Positions 22,090 through 32,555 of a DNA stretch of 64,000 nt are shown piece after piece. The position numbers and the translations under genes are program-made. Source of the DNA: Schizochytrium sp. TIO01 (Eukaryota; Sar; Bigyra; Thraustochytrida; Thraustochytriidae); the NCBI GenBank assembly GCA_004764695.1, contig SMSO01000037.1, positions 1,917,747-1,981,746 of the forward strand, given 5' to 3'. How positions within the stretch are numbered: the first letter of the stretch is position 1; each line of letters opens with the position of its first letter. Below the pieces are notes generated by a model. The model was not told where the DNA came from and searched no databases. It saw only the letters and a list, made by a program, of their open reading frames with translations.

Positions 22090-23195
22090 CTTGACGCAGA
22101 TCGCTCGCGTGTGGTTCAACGAGCAGGAGCGCGCGCGATAAAGTGACCCCGCTAGATTCGGGGCTTGGTTGCCGAGTTCACAGAGAGACTGACCACGTTC
22201 CGAGCGCTCGCAGCGTCCGGAGTGGGTCGAGTTGTTGCGATTCTGCAGACTCAAGTTCTCGAGGCCCTTCATTCTCCCCAGCGCCTTCGCGCCAGTACTT
22301 GGCCGCGTATTTTAATCGCACCCCCTCCATATTATCAATACGGACCCCGCGGCGTATTTTAATTTCCAAGTGTATTTTATTCCAGCTCGACTACTTCGCA
22401 GAAACCAGGCGGAAACCAATGCCAAGGCGCTCTTGCCGAGCTACAAGAGGATCTTGAAAGGTGGTCTTAGCCTCGCAGAGACCGGCTTCGAGAGGGCGCG
22501 AGCAGAGCCTTGGCTTGTAGCACCTGCTGTTTCCACCAGGTGCCCATGTTTTCATGAGCAAGAAGAGCCTCCTCGCAACCACTCGTGACGACTGCTTCTG
22601 TCACAAGACCCAGTGTGTCAATTCCTTTCCGGTTCTGCTGTCCAAACCCGCGGCCCGTGGTCAGAACTGTGACAATGCGCGTGGTCGGTATTCGACGCAC
22701 GTCCTTTTCCCTTGCGCTGTGGAGAGAGGGCAATAAAAGACAGCGTGCAAATAAAATACGCCGCAGTGCGTGCAATTTAAGACGTGTGCGAAGTCATTCT
22801 GTCAGTCAGTTTAGTAGTTCTTGTTCTGGCCTTTCACGATGGTTTGCATGCAAACAACCGCAGAACCCTGCAAGATGGATCATCTCGCGGAGCTTCGCCA
22901 ATCGGGTTGGTCTCCGCGCACGCGTTGCACTTCGCCTTGCACTGCCTTGCATGGCATCTTGGAATTGCAATCTGTTGCTGCATCGGAAACTAATTCGGAA
23001 GCCGTGAAACAGGGCCATAAAAAGCTGCCAAAGCTCGCCCAAAACGAAGTCAATCGATGCTTAAATCAAACCGATCTCCTGTCCAAAGCAACGCAAATTG
23101 AAGAAAACTGTGCGCTGCCATAGAGGAGTTTGATTGACCCATTTGATCAATTGAATGACGCTAGAACGTGCCGCGGAGGTGAGTTTCGTGGTCCA

Positions 23196-23230
23196 AGCAA
23201 GCAAGCAAGCAAGCAAGCAAGTAAGTAAGT
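23196..23230. repeat. GCAA tetranucleotide microsatellite
   Basis: Perfect GCAA units followed by GTAA units. It is a simple sequence repeat with no coding signal. Confidence 0.85.
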
Positions 23231-24000
23231 GCCTGAGCGCACAACTTGAATGCAAGTTCACTGTCAGACTTCGTGCACTCAGACAGCAAGGACCTCGAAA
23301 ACTGACCAGCTTTTTTTGGAGACCAGATTCGTGAATCGTTCATTGACTTCAATCAATCGCTGCCTGAAGCAAGAGCAGGAACAACGCAGTGAGAGCAACA
23401 TTTGTGGCATGATCATGAAGTAGATTTTACATTCCTAGTTTTCTATTTCTTTACTCCTTATCGTATGATCTCATTAGTTAGCTCTAGAGGCACATAGGCA
23501 GCTATTAGTAGTGGGCTTAGTGTTAAAAACAATTATAAACGATGACTAATTTTAACATATATATATATATTTTTTTTTTTAAATTATTAAATTGAAGTGT
23601 TTTCTTTTCTTTTTTTCTCCTTTCTTTTCTTTCTTTTCTTTTCTTTTCTTTTTTTTCTGCTTTTTTGCTTTTTTGCTTTTTTTTTGTTTTCCTGAGCTGT
23701 CTTACTTTCTTGTTTTCCTTGGAGAAAAACTCCTGCAGGTCTCCTCCGCTCACGCCTGCTGCGAAGGAGAAAACCTCTCGGCGTGTCGAGGCAGAGGCCC
23801 TTAGGTTGACCTCGACTGGAAAGCTCAATTTTGTCTTCACTTCGGCCCTCACTCGAACCCATCAAATGCAAAACGAATGTCGATCTTGAGATCTCCATCT
23901 CCACGTTCGTCGCGAAGGAATCAGCGCCCCTCATTTAAAGACACCCTCTTTGCTAAGTGCCCGCTATGCGCTATTAAGACCCAAGGCTTTTGGCAGCTAA

Positions 24001-24056
24001 TAAAATACGTGCACCCCACAGGTGAATACAAGTATAGCATTGGGGTGCGTATTTTA
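24001..24056. repeat. Inverted repeat, TAAAATACG...CACCCCA arms
   Basis: The left arm is 24001-24018 and the right arm 24041-24056. The arms are reverse complements apart from two extra bases (TG) in the left arm, with a 22-nt loop. Each arm carries the GCGTATTTTA-type element. It lies 510 bp upstream of the TIM44 ATG and could be a palindromic protein-binding site. Confidence 0.6.
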
Positions 24057-24565
24057 AGACGCCACTTCGGGAAGGGAGAGAAATGAGAGGAAAAAGAAGA
24101 AGAGTGAAGAGAGGATGAACTGAAGGCCAAGAAAGTGACCAATGAAATAAAAAAGGCACAAAGTAGGTTATAGCAGAGCCCAAAGTGGAGTATAAAGTTG
24201 CAGTTAGTGGAGTATAGCGGGGGAAAGAAGAACAAAGTAGCGCATGCGAGGTAAAGCAATGTAAAGTAAAGTAATTGAAAGCGATGGAAAAGCAGGAGAG
24301 ACCAGGCGCAGCCTTTGATGGCACTGCAAAGCATCAACGCTGGCAGCCTCGAGCAGCCTCTTCTGCGCCTTCGACGAGCCCCCGCAAGGGAAGCATCAAG
24401 GAAGGTACGCGAAAACCTATTTCTCCACGCACCAGCAACTTTATCTGCCTGCACCTTGGAGCCTTTGCTTTCATAGATCGCGATCGACCTTGAAGCCAAA
24501 GTCGATCCATCCCAAACCCGAAAACTAAACACCAAGGCCAGTTAAGCTAATTGATACCAGCCATC

Positions 24566-26323
24566 ATGCACGGAGCAGCTCGCGTCTCTACCGCCGCCGC
24601 TCGGCGCCTTGCGGCCCAGCAGAGGTCCCGCGTCGTTGGCGCAAAGGTCCTCTCTGAGAACGGCCTCCGCGGCATGGCCGTGAACCATGCGCAGTGGACC
24701 CGCGGCCTCTCCAGCGGCAGCGACGAGTCCAAGAAGACCAAGACCGAGTCTGAGGACAAGGGATTCTTTGCCAAGATGCGTGAGGAGATCGAGAACGACC
24801 CCAACGTGAAGAAGACCCTCGACGAGCTCAAGCAGCAGAAGGTTGGCGACAAGACCGTCGAGCAGGCTTCCCACGATGCTAAGGAGACCGTCAAGGAGGG
24901 TGCAGAGAAGGCTGAGGAGGGTGTCAAGGAGGCAGGACAGACCATGGGTGAGTTTTTCACCGACCTTCGCAAGGAGCTCGGCCTCGGTGGATCCAAGAAG
25001 GCCAATGTCGACGCCGAAAGCGCTGCCAAGAACGCCAGCGCCGATGCCGAAAACGCCGGCAAGACTGCTAGCGACACCAAGGAAGAGACCAAGGGTGAGG
25101 ATCAGCAGCAGGAGAGCAAGGGTGGGCTCTTTGGAGGTCTCTCTGACCGCTTCAGTTCGGTGCGGAAGAGCGCTCTTTCCAAGTTGCCGGAGTCCTTCGG
25201 CAGCGATGAGAGGTCCTGGGATGAGGCGTTCAAGGCCGTCTTCGGCATCAAGGAGCACAAGCCGCGCCAGAAGGCCTCCGATGAGGTCCCTGAGTGGTTT
25301 GAGGCAGTGGATAAGGACTCTGGAGATGTCTACTACTACAACAACGAGGGCAAGACCGTTTGGGAGAAGCCTGAGAACGCCAAGATCGTCAAGTCCCCTG
25401 AACATGAGGCCCACGACTTCGTGGACGAGGCTAAGGCTCATGCCGCAGAGCCCTCTTACCTCGAGAAGCAGATCATGGAGCGCAGCGCCCGCATTGGACA
25501 GCTTGAGGAGGCCCGTGACGCCGCCATGGCTGAGTCCGATATGGCTACCTTCAAGAAGATCAACGGCGAAATCCGTGACCTTCGCAAGGAGATTGAGAAG
25601 CTTGGACAGCAGGCTAACACTACCGCCATGGTCTTCGTTGAGGAAGAAAAGGGCACCTGGGAGAAGTTCAACGATACCCTTCGTGAGGCTCCCATCTTCC
25701 GGTCCATCCTCGGCATTGCTGACACTGATGTCGCACGCAAGGCACGCGACGCTGCCTCCGATGTCCGTGAGACCCTTGAGACTAGCCAGAACCCGCTAGT
25801 CTACCGCATGTACTCTGTGTATGACTCTGTTTTCGGCGAGACCGAAATGGGCGAGGCTATCCGCGAGTTCCGCAAGCTCGACCCTGAGTTCACCATGGAG
25901 ACCTTCACTGATGAGATGCAGTACCAGATCGCCCCTGCTGTCATCGGTGCCTTCCTTCGTGGTGACATTCCCACCATTGAGTCATACTGCTCGGAAGGTG
26001 CAGGAGCCGCCCTCAAGGCAGCTGTCCAGGAGCGCATCCGTAATGGACGCAAGATGGACGAGCACATTCTCTCCATTGGAGACATCAACATTGCTGCCGC
26101 CAAGGTCGTTGACAAGATGGGACCCATGATCTTTGTCCAGTTCATGGTACAGCAGATTGATTGTCTGTACAACCTTAAGGGCGAGGTTGTCGAGGGTAGC
26201 GACGACCGCATTGTCGGAGTCTTCTACATCATGGGTCTCACCCTTGAGTACGACGAGGAGCTCGCTGAGGTCAAGTGGGTTGTGAAGGAAGTTGGTCTCA
26301 TGGGCCAGACCAACTGGATCTAA
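24566..26323 (+). CDS. TIM44: Mitochondrial import inner-membrane translocase subunit TIM44, with an inserted WW domain
   Basis: TIM44 anchors mtHsp70 to the TIM23 channel on the matrix side. The ATG at 24566 opens a typical mitochondrial presequence (MHGAARVSTAAARRLAAQQR, rich in Ala and Arg, no acidic residues); the product has 585 residues. Residues about 60-230 are a charged, helical, Ala/Glu/Lys-rich region. Residues 241-269 form a WW domain (VPEWFEAVDKDSGDVYYYNN, then KTVWEKP). A coiled coil follows. Residues about 415-585 are the Tim44 C-terminal domain, with YDSVFGETEMGEAIREFRKL, ESYCSEGA, VQFMVQQIDCLYNLKGEVVE and the ending TNWI. The WW insertion is not part of the usual fungal or animal TIM44. 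There is no frame break. Codons are C/G-ending, as in other highly expressed genes here. Confidence 0.93.
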   Translation: MHGAARVSTAAARRLAAQQRSRVVGAKVLSENGLRGMAVNHAQWTRGLSSGSDESKKTKTESEDKGFFAKMREEIENDPNVKKTLDELKQQKVGDKTVEQASHDAKETVKEGAEKAEEGVKEAGQTMGEFFTDLRKELGLGGSKKANVDAESAAKNASADAENAGKTASDTKEETKGEDQQQESKGGLFGGLSDRFSSVRKSALSKLPESFGSDERSWDEAFKAVFGIKEHKPRQKASDEVPEWFEAVDKDSGDVYYYNNEGKTVWEKPENAKIVKSPEHEAHDFVDEAKAHAAEPSYLEKQIMERSARIGQLEEARDAAMAESDMATFKKINGEIRDLRKEIEKLGQQANTTAMVFVEEEKGTWEKFNDTLREAPIFRSILGIADTDVARKARDAASDVRETLETSQNPLVYRMYSVYDSVFGETEMGEAIREFRKLDPEFTMETFTDEMQYQIAPAVIGAFLRGDIPTIESYCSEGAGAALKAAVQERIRNGRKMDEHILSIGDINIAAAKVVDKMGPMIFVQFMVQQIDCLYNLKGEVVEGSDDRIVGVFYIMGLTLEYDEELAEVKWVVKEVGLMGQTNWI

Positions 26324-27419
26324 GCTGCGCATTGCCATTATGGGCATGTACACCAATCCACATATTTCTCAGTCAACCCTAAACTCATACCCTTATGAAA
26401 TGTCGAAGCGTTGCTTGAGCAGCCTTCTGAACTGCATCTGCCTGGTGCCGATTGTGAGATAGATTCCTGAACCTGATTATCTTTTCATGTCGCACCACGA
26501 GGCGGACCCGACACCTATTCTGGGTCTCCCCCGTTGCCCATGCAGACAGCGGGACAGAGAATCCTCGAATCAAATTCCAAATCACACACGCCACTTTTTA
26601 TATGTTTCAAGGCGACGAATCTAATCACCTCCCAAAAAACAAAAAACGCAGAAAAAAAAATAACTCCCTCACTCTCAATCATGAGGCAATCTTCATTCAC
26701 TCTTATATGTGCTTCTGTTGATTGATTGACACACTTCTTACACATATACTCTCATCTATTCCCTTAGACAAAGACGCGCTTCCGCTGCACGTAAACACAC
26801 AAACGAATTAACACGAGCAGACGAATGTAAATCCAGAGAGAGTTGTCCGATGATAAAATTAAAAGAGCTTACGACACCACACTCATTTATCCCGCATCCG
26901 GATCTACGAGTACCGATGCTTTTTATGCTAGATTCTTATACAATGCGTATTGTATTGTTGTTTCTCACCATCTCTATAGTTTACCTTCTTCCATCTCCTT
27001 TGTTTCTTTTGTTGTCCTTATCTCCTCCATCTTATGGATTTCCAAACAATCATCTAATACGCCGGAATCGAAGTTGCATATAAGCCAGCGTACTTGAACA
27101 TAATATTTTCAGCACTTCGCCATCACACTTCAATTATATGTGAAGGTCCATGGCAAAAATTTATTAATAGTTGAAAAATGTGTAGTGAGCGTTTTCTTGG
27201 CGAATACTGTCTTTGGCAAGCAAGTAAAATGCTTATATCGCGCATGTAATCGAATACAGCTAAAGCAAGATTCAATCGCCTTTAAATATAAGAACATATT
27301 GGTACGTATTTATTTGGGTCTATATGATCAATCTATCTAAATCTCAGTGAGGTGAACATTGGCAAATCGCATCAACGAACGCTAAATCTTGTTGCTCTTG
27401 TACAATATAAGAAAGTAAA
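26324..27419. other. AT-rich spacer between convergent genes
   Basis: It holds the 3' flanks of TIM44 and the membrane-protein gene. Short open frames show no domain. Nothing else is seen. Confidence 0.5.
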
Positions 27420-30101
27420 CTAGTTGCGGGAAAGACCTTCACCCTTTGAAGCCTCGTCCTCCTCCACCATCATGATGGTTTCATCAAGATCTATTGAAGA
27501 AGCTTCATCTAAACCATGACAAAAAATGTCTACGGCAGCTGCTGAGATATTGCTGTTATATTCGACGAATTCTGAGCTAGTATAGCTTTTCGCAGATTTA
27601 TCAGAACTGAAACTTGCCCAATCCCTGCAATTAGAAGGGTGTGAGGACTTCCGTAATGCGCTTACACCTACGTCACCCTCAACAACGCAGATTGCAGGCT
27701 CATGCGTAGCAGGAAGTGGAAGCAAATGAGGATTCATGTCTACATTCGTAGCCTTGGCTGCTCCAGGAACCTGCATTCCCTGACGCCGAGCCATTCCAAC
27801 AGGGAAGACGTACCCATTAAGTGTGCTAATATGCTTGTGGGCGGATATTCGCGCGACAATATTTGCAATGCGATCCTTTGGAACTTCGACTTCACCACCA
27901 GCGTAGCCAAAGCATGCAACATACGAACAGGTGAATGTTGCAGTAAGTACCAGCAGAATCGATATTAACAGACTATCCGGAGCTCTGTCTTGGGAGCCTA
28001 GATCTAAGCTACACAATCCTACGGTCTCGAAAGCTGCAAGGGCAAGGAGAAGCCCTTCAACGCTAAGAGAAATCTTACCTAACGTCTGGTTTCTCCAATT
28101 TAGAATCGGTCGGTGTTGTAAACTTCGCGCGCTAACCATTTCTTCAAGTCTCGTTTGCTCTTTGCGGAGTTCCGCTTGATTCTGAGGCGACGACAAGCCA
28201 CGTCTAAACTTCGATCTCAAACTACTCCCCGATACTTTTGAGCAAGTGAGCCCATATCGAGTCTTGAGTGCCCAGCATATATGTACCGTAAAAAGCAAGA
28301 CAATGCAAAGACTCAGAAAACCATTAAATCTGGTCCGGGGCTGGACACCAGTCAGGAAGAATAGCACACTTGTAGCAAAGGCCAAGATAACTCCAAGCAA
28401 GCGCAGCCCATGATCGAATATTGCCCACTTGCCCTTGACGCGAAGAAGATTTTGTGCTACTGTCTGCTTATAGAAAGTTGAATCAGACTGTAAGACATTT
28501 CTCAAACTAGGGCCTTTGGCGAGCTTTGCCGTTCCAGATCTGAAGCTCGCAACTGCTACATCCGAATCCGTTAAAGGCTGTTCAGGTGGGCTTGCATGAA
28601 GTTGAGTTAGTGGAATTGCAGTAAACCCTTGGTTTGTGTTCTGCTCTCCCGTGAACTGCATGTCTTTAGCGTCGGAGGTATCAGCTGGATTCGTTGTCGT
28701 GGTCGCTTCACTCTGCGCAATGTCTAGTTCACGTGTGGGTTGCTCTACTTCGTAATCTAAATGAAGTCTTTCAAGTTGAGGCGTTAGATGTTGCAAGTCC
28801 TTTCCCATCCATGTTGCGTGGGATGCAAGACATGGTCCGAGAAGGGTCACGATGGACATGTACATGCTAAGCAGTGATGCAGCAAGAGTGATTGCATCAG
28901 CATTGCCTTGAGTAACACCAGCAGAAAATCCAGCAGTTGATCCAAGCACAAAGATTAAAAAGTCAATAAGGAGCATAACCACAGCATGATTAGCTGGGCA
29001 GAAGAGTTTATCAAGGACTTGAAGTTTAGCTTGCGTCCAAGTCTTCGAACCCCTATCGAATGCACTTAAGCTTGTCAAGGACACAAATGCATTCCATAAA
29101 ATTGCTAGCACTGCATGTGCAATTAAAAGCGCGATGGCAGGGTATGTTGTAGGAACCCGTGATGCAATTGTGAGAGGTAAGAGTGCTAAACCAAGCAAGA
29201 CCATGAGAACTCTGCTACATAAAAGCATCCGAGGCAGCCGACCTGAACCGCTTAAAAGAATTGCGGCCTCACGCCATCCCATGGTGGGGCTGAGGCACCC
29301 TCCCAAGCATCCAGCTCGATCGTAGTGTCTGTCAAACTTTGCAGCAATACTTGCCGCAGAAATATCATCGAATGGAAATCGCATGCTTTGTTTAGCGCAC
29401 ATCGAAAGCGCAACCAGAGAGAGACATAAACCAAATATAAACGCTACCACAATTACAACAATAGCACCAGCTTGTCGAGTCTGCATCATTGACAATGATC
29501 TGGGGATTGCCACACCATCCGATGTTACATGCCTCGAAAGTAATGTGGGCAAATCAGACGGTTCAATCCCTGTGGTCAAATGAGCATAACGCCCACGTTT
29601 TATTAAAGTTGTAAGTACTGCTTCATTCAATGTACATTCACAATGTTTAAGTTGAGGAAACTCTTTTGAATGTTTGCGAGCCGCTAAGGTGATACACCAT
29701 TTCATATTCTTCACAAATACCCCCTGAGCGGAGTTATCACAAGTTGTGACGTTAAGCAAAGTATCCTCATTTGAATGATAAAGAAATGGAGGCTCACAAA
29801 ATCTACGACTACCAACAGGTTTGATTGTAAATTCATAGAAATGGTTTTCAGGATCGATGAGACATGCCTCATGGGCATCACCTAAGTTTACAAGAATCAA
29901 GCATAATGAGAAGAAAACCAGACGACTGACTCTGTGTCGGTGCTGGTAAACTTTGCGGAGCTGGTGTATCTGACTCCCTTGTCCTTTGTAGCATAGCCTA
30001 GTTGTGCTGCGTAGTAGGATCTCATCTTCAGCAGGACTTTGAAAAGGCATCGTGCTGTCTCGGAACCCTCCTTCGAGAAGCAAGTCTGCCAGGAAAGACA
30101 T
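27420..30101 (-). CDS. Large multipass membrane protein with a Cys-rich lumenal/extracellular N-domain (unknown family)
   Basis: The frame extends to 30227 without an ATG; the first ATG is at 30101 (MSFLADLLLEGG), giving 893 residues. A hydrophobic segment at about 61-76 (LVFFSLCLILVNLGDA) could be a late signal sequence or signal anchor. It is followed by a 130-residue ectodomain with six Cys and an N-glycosylation site (NVT). Eight or nine further hydrophobic helices follow, including IVVIVVAFIFGLCLSLVAL, VLMVLLGLALLPLTIA, HAVVMLLIDFLIFVLG and LLGVILAFATSVLFFLTG, with a Thr/Ser-rich cytoplasmic loop after the sixth. The tail is acidic (IDLDETIMMVEEDEASKGEG). The layout resembles a receptor or channel-like protein, but I recognise no family motif. 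Confidence 0.75.
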   Translation of the reverse strand: MSFLADLLLEGGFRDSTMPFQSPAEDEILLRSTTRLCYKGQGSQIHQLRKVYQHRHRVSRLVFFSLCLILVNLGDAHEACLIDPENHFYEFTIKPVGSRRFCEPPFLYHSNEDTLLNVTTCDNSAQGVFVKNMKWCITLAARKHSKEFPQLKHCECTLNEAVLTTLIKRGRYAHLTTGIEPSDLPTLLSRHVTSDGVAIPRSLSMMQTRQAGAIVVIVVAFIFGLCLSLVALSMCAKQSMRFPFDDISAASIAAKFDRHYDRAGCLGGCLSPTMGWREAAILLSGSGRLPRMLLCSRVLMVLLGLALLPLTIASRVPTTYPAIALLIAHAVLAILWNAFVSLTSLSAFDRGSKTWTQAKLQVLDKLFCPANHAVVMLLIDFLIFVLGSTAGFSAGVTQGNADAITLAASLLSMYMSIVTLLGPCLASHATWMGKDLQHLTPQLERLHLDYEVEQPTRELDIAQSEATTTTNPADTSDAKDMQFTGEQNTNQGFTAIPLTQLHASPPEQPLTDSDVAVASFRSGTAKLAKGPSLRNVLQSDSTFYKQTVAQNLLRVKGKWAIFDHGLRLLGVILAFATSVLFFLTGVQPRTRFNGFLSLCIVLLFTVHICWALKTRYGLTCSKVSGSSLRSKFRRGLSSPQNQAELRKEQTRLEEMVSARSLQHRPILNWRNQTLGKISLSVEGLLLALAAFETVGLCSLDLGSQDRAPDSLLISILLVLTATFTCSYVACFGYAGGEVEVPKDRIANIVARISAHKHISTLNGYVFPVGMARRQGMQVPGAAKATNVDMNPHLLPLPATHEPAICVVEGDVGVSALRKSSHPSNCRDWASFSSDKSAKSYTSSEFVEYNSNISAAAVDIFCHGLDEASSIDLDETIMMVEEDEASKGEGLSRN

Positions 30102-30327
30102 TTGGCCTCTGTTTTCTTCATAAAGCAAGTAACGCCCTACCAATACATTGTATTGATAATAATAATATTGCGGGTGATGTATGAAGAACTTTATCTCCTT
30201 AGAGTGTAATTTTTCTGGGACTTTCAAAACCTAACCCAAAATGTCCCAACCCAAAAGTAAAAAATACTTTTAATTTAAAATATATGTAATACAGAAAAGC
30301 CTACGAGCAGGTCTCCTATTCTTAATC

Positions 30328-30468
30328 CTAACTTTCCTCCATCATGTGATTTTTATAAAGACTAGACAACCTACGCACAATGTCCCCGGCTGGCTTCTTG
30401 CCCGCCTTGATGCGCATTGGCACCTCCTCGTAGCTCATTCCATAGATTCTCACATAATCATTCCTTCT
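30328..30468 (-). pseudogene. Possible gene relic or last exon, unknown product
   Basis: A 46-codon frame reads YGMSYEEVPMRIKAGKKPAG and then IVRRLSSLYKNHMMEES before a TAG stop. The core (30370-30450) is clearly more GC-rich than its AT-rich surroundings and has coding-like codon choice. There is no start codon, and an in-frame TAA closes it upstream, so it is a fragment or a terminal exon. The family is not recognised. Confidence 0.3.
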
Positions 30469-30529
30469 TTAGATTTTACAATAGCAAGGTAGTACCAATA
30501 GAACTGCTGACACAATCATTTAAGCCAAG

Positions 30530-30639
30530 GCCGCAGGGAAACCTTGTATATGAAGCAGTCCGACACTCTTTGCTCCTTCAAATGTAGTGAATTCAACAAA
30601 TCCTTGGAGGGAATTTCTACGTGACGAAGGCAGTACTTG
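30530..30639 (-). pseudogene. Possible RRM-like gene fragment
   Basis: A short frame contains QGFVEFTTFEGAKSVGLL, which resembles the RNP1 half of an RNA-recognition motif. It is closed by TGA upstream and TAA downstream, lies on the same strand as the fragment at 30328-30468, and is in a different phase. It could be a chance match. Confidence 0.2.
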
Positions 30640-32162
30640 TCATACGATCATCCTGAAGACTGAGGATAGTAATATCATTCCATTAAATTGGATCACTTTT
30701 GAAGGCTTTAAGCACACCCATGAGAGTCCTATCACAAGCCGATTTAACGTAACGATTCCCTTATTAACTATTCGTTCTCCCTTGTGCCGCAGGGACTTAA
30801 TTGTCAGAGTTTTACATGATGACATCAGACCAGGAGCCGCTCAGCCTCCAAGGAGTCTCTCCTTCTCTTAAGTTCTTCTCTTCTTACAAGAACGAATACG
30901 AAAATACGATCTCCTCACAGAAATTCATAACCAGGTCAAAAAACTAGCAACCATCATTTGCATGGTCATGCATTCTCAGCCATTGTCAACATCTCTGGAA
31001 CCATCCCTCTCTGGATCCTGTCCTCTTGCTTGAATTTGCTCAAAGGTCTTCATTTCCTGCAGCATCGCAAATAAAATTTGACAATCTATTGCTTCCGCTG
31101 CGATTTCCTAGTTGGCTCAGTAACGCTAGGTACTGCTACTACTGCTACTGTAACCTCTACTTCTGCTGGGCATAGCCAACACCTATAGACTTCCTATGAA
31201 ACCTTATACAATCACGAAATCGAGGCAATCAAACGACAGGATATGAGCACGTTTAGACAACTACCAAACCTTCTTGGACGACTTTTCTCGACCTCACCAA
31301 CCTCCTGTTAAAGCCAGCACCTCCTTGTGGCTTTCTCTAAAGCTTCTACATGACAAGACCATCGCCATAGCATACATCACTACTTATTGATACTAACCAA
31401 GCCCACCGCCACCCACCTGCGAGGATACCTGTATACGTCCCCACACACCCTGTCCTCGCACACACCGGGTCCGCGATCACCGCCACAGCTCCTCCACGGC
31501 TGTATATCCCCGTGTTCCCATGCCCTAACCCTAGCGCTGGGGGCGCTTCCTTTTGAAAGGGAGGTAATAAGGAGAGAGGGTAAAAGGGCTGGAATAGGGA
31601 AGACAAGGAGGGTGAATTTCGAATGGGTGATCGAGAGAAGAAGCAAACTAGGAGCACGGAGAGGTAGGTGCTGGGCGCAAGGGGCGCGGTCGATCTCGCG
31701 TGGGCGGGAGGACCTGTGTCTGCAAGGATTGAGAGGCCGCGGCAACGCTCTGCAGAACGACCTTCGGAGGCCCACGAGGCCCTTCTGGCATCGTGGAACG
31801 GGCCCGCATGCAACCTGATGATGTCATGATGCGTGGCATGGGCAAGCTGCTCAAGACTGCTCTGACGAAGCGAGCGCCTAGTACGGCGAGGCTCGCTGAG
31901 ATTGAGATGGATTGACCACACGTATGAAGCCGAAGTGACTGCCTGTAGAGCTTAGAGTTGGGGTGGCCTCGAATTGTGGATAGTAAACTTGTGACTGGGG
32001 AATATAGGTTGACTAACGGGTGGTTGAAATGACATATAATTTGATGGCCTTCAATGTTGCTTTTCCGATGATATTGTTGCAATTGAATGCAATGACAAAA
32101 CTCAAATATACACAGTTTGGGAGTACCTTTGCGTGGTAGACGCACTTGGGATCACAGACAAA

Positions 32163-32555
32163 ATGGTGCGCATGAACGTGCTCGCGGATGCTCTCAAGAC
32201 GCTCTCCAACGCGGAGAAGCGCGGTAAGAAGCAGGTGCTCCTTCGCCCCTGCTCCAAGGTCCTTATCAAGTTCCTCAAGACCATGCAGGCCAACGGCTAC
32301 ATCGGCGAGTTCGAGGTGATCGACGACCACCGCTCTGGCAAGATTGTTGTTGAGCTGACCGGCCGCTTGAACAAGTGCGGTGTTGTCAGCCCCCGCTTTG
32401 ACATCCAGGTTGGCGATATCGAGAAGTGGGTGGGTAACCTCCTCCCCTCCCGTCAGTTCGGCCACATTATTTTGACGACCTCCGCTGGTATCATGGACCA
32501 CGAGGAGGCTCGCCGAAAGCACACCGGAGGCAAGATCCTTGGCTTCTTCTACTGA
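32163..32555 (+). CDS. RPS15A: 40S ribosomal protein S15a (uS8)
   Basis: uS8 binds 18S rRNA in the small-subunit platform. The ATG at 32163 gives [20 protein letters not shown] and a 130-residue protein, the usual eukaryotic length; the in-frame sequence upstream to 32133 is not conserved. Hallmarks along the chain are [72 protein letters not shown] and the end [14 protein letters not shown]. Codons are strongly C/G-ending. The gene converges on ATP1 across about 2 kb of AT-rich DNA. Confidence 0.97.
   Translation: MVRMNVLADALKTLSNAEKRGKKQVLLRPCSKVLIKFLKTMQANGYIGEFEVIDDHRSGKIVVELTGRLNKCGVVSPRFDIQVGDIEKWVGNLLPSRQFGHIILTTSAGIMDHEEARRKHTGGKILGFFY

Larger units (their letters stand above)
22090..24565. 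promoter_or_regulatory. Divergent DBP3/TIM44 intergenic region with repeated GCGTATTTTA motifs
   Basis: This 2.5-kb region separates two head-to-head housekeeping genes. Copies of a GCGTATTTTA-like element lie at 22305, 22352 and (as TGTATTTTAT) 22371, reversed at 22751, and as an inverted pair at 24001-24056. Other contents are a (GCAA)n tract at 23196-23230 and a T-rich tract at 23570-23690. A minus-strand frame at 22391-22575 looks like a decayed gene end (see findings). A regulatory role is inferred from motif recurrence and position. Confidence 0.4.
30102..32162. other. Spacer with GC-rich islets and the upstream region of RPS15A
   Basis: Mostly AT-rich. Two short minus-strand frames at 30328-30468 and 30530-30639 look like gene relics and are listed separately. 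A GC-rich block at 31380-31830 precedes RPS15A and may be promoter. The sequence just before the RPS15A ATG (CACAG|ACAAAATGG) could be a splice acceptor in the 5'UTR. Confidence 0.4.

Noticed and set aside
24542-25441. A 299-codon minus-strand frame opposite TIM44
   Set aside because: Leu-rich, in register with TIM44 codons, no domain: a shadow frame.
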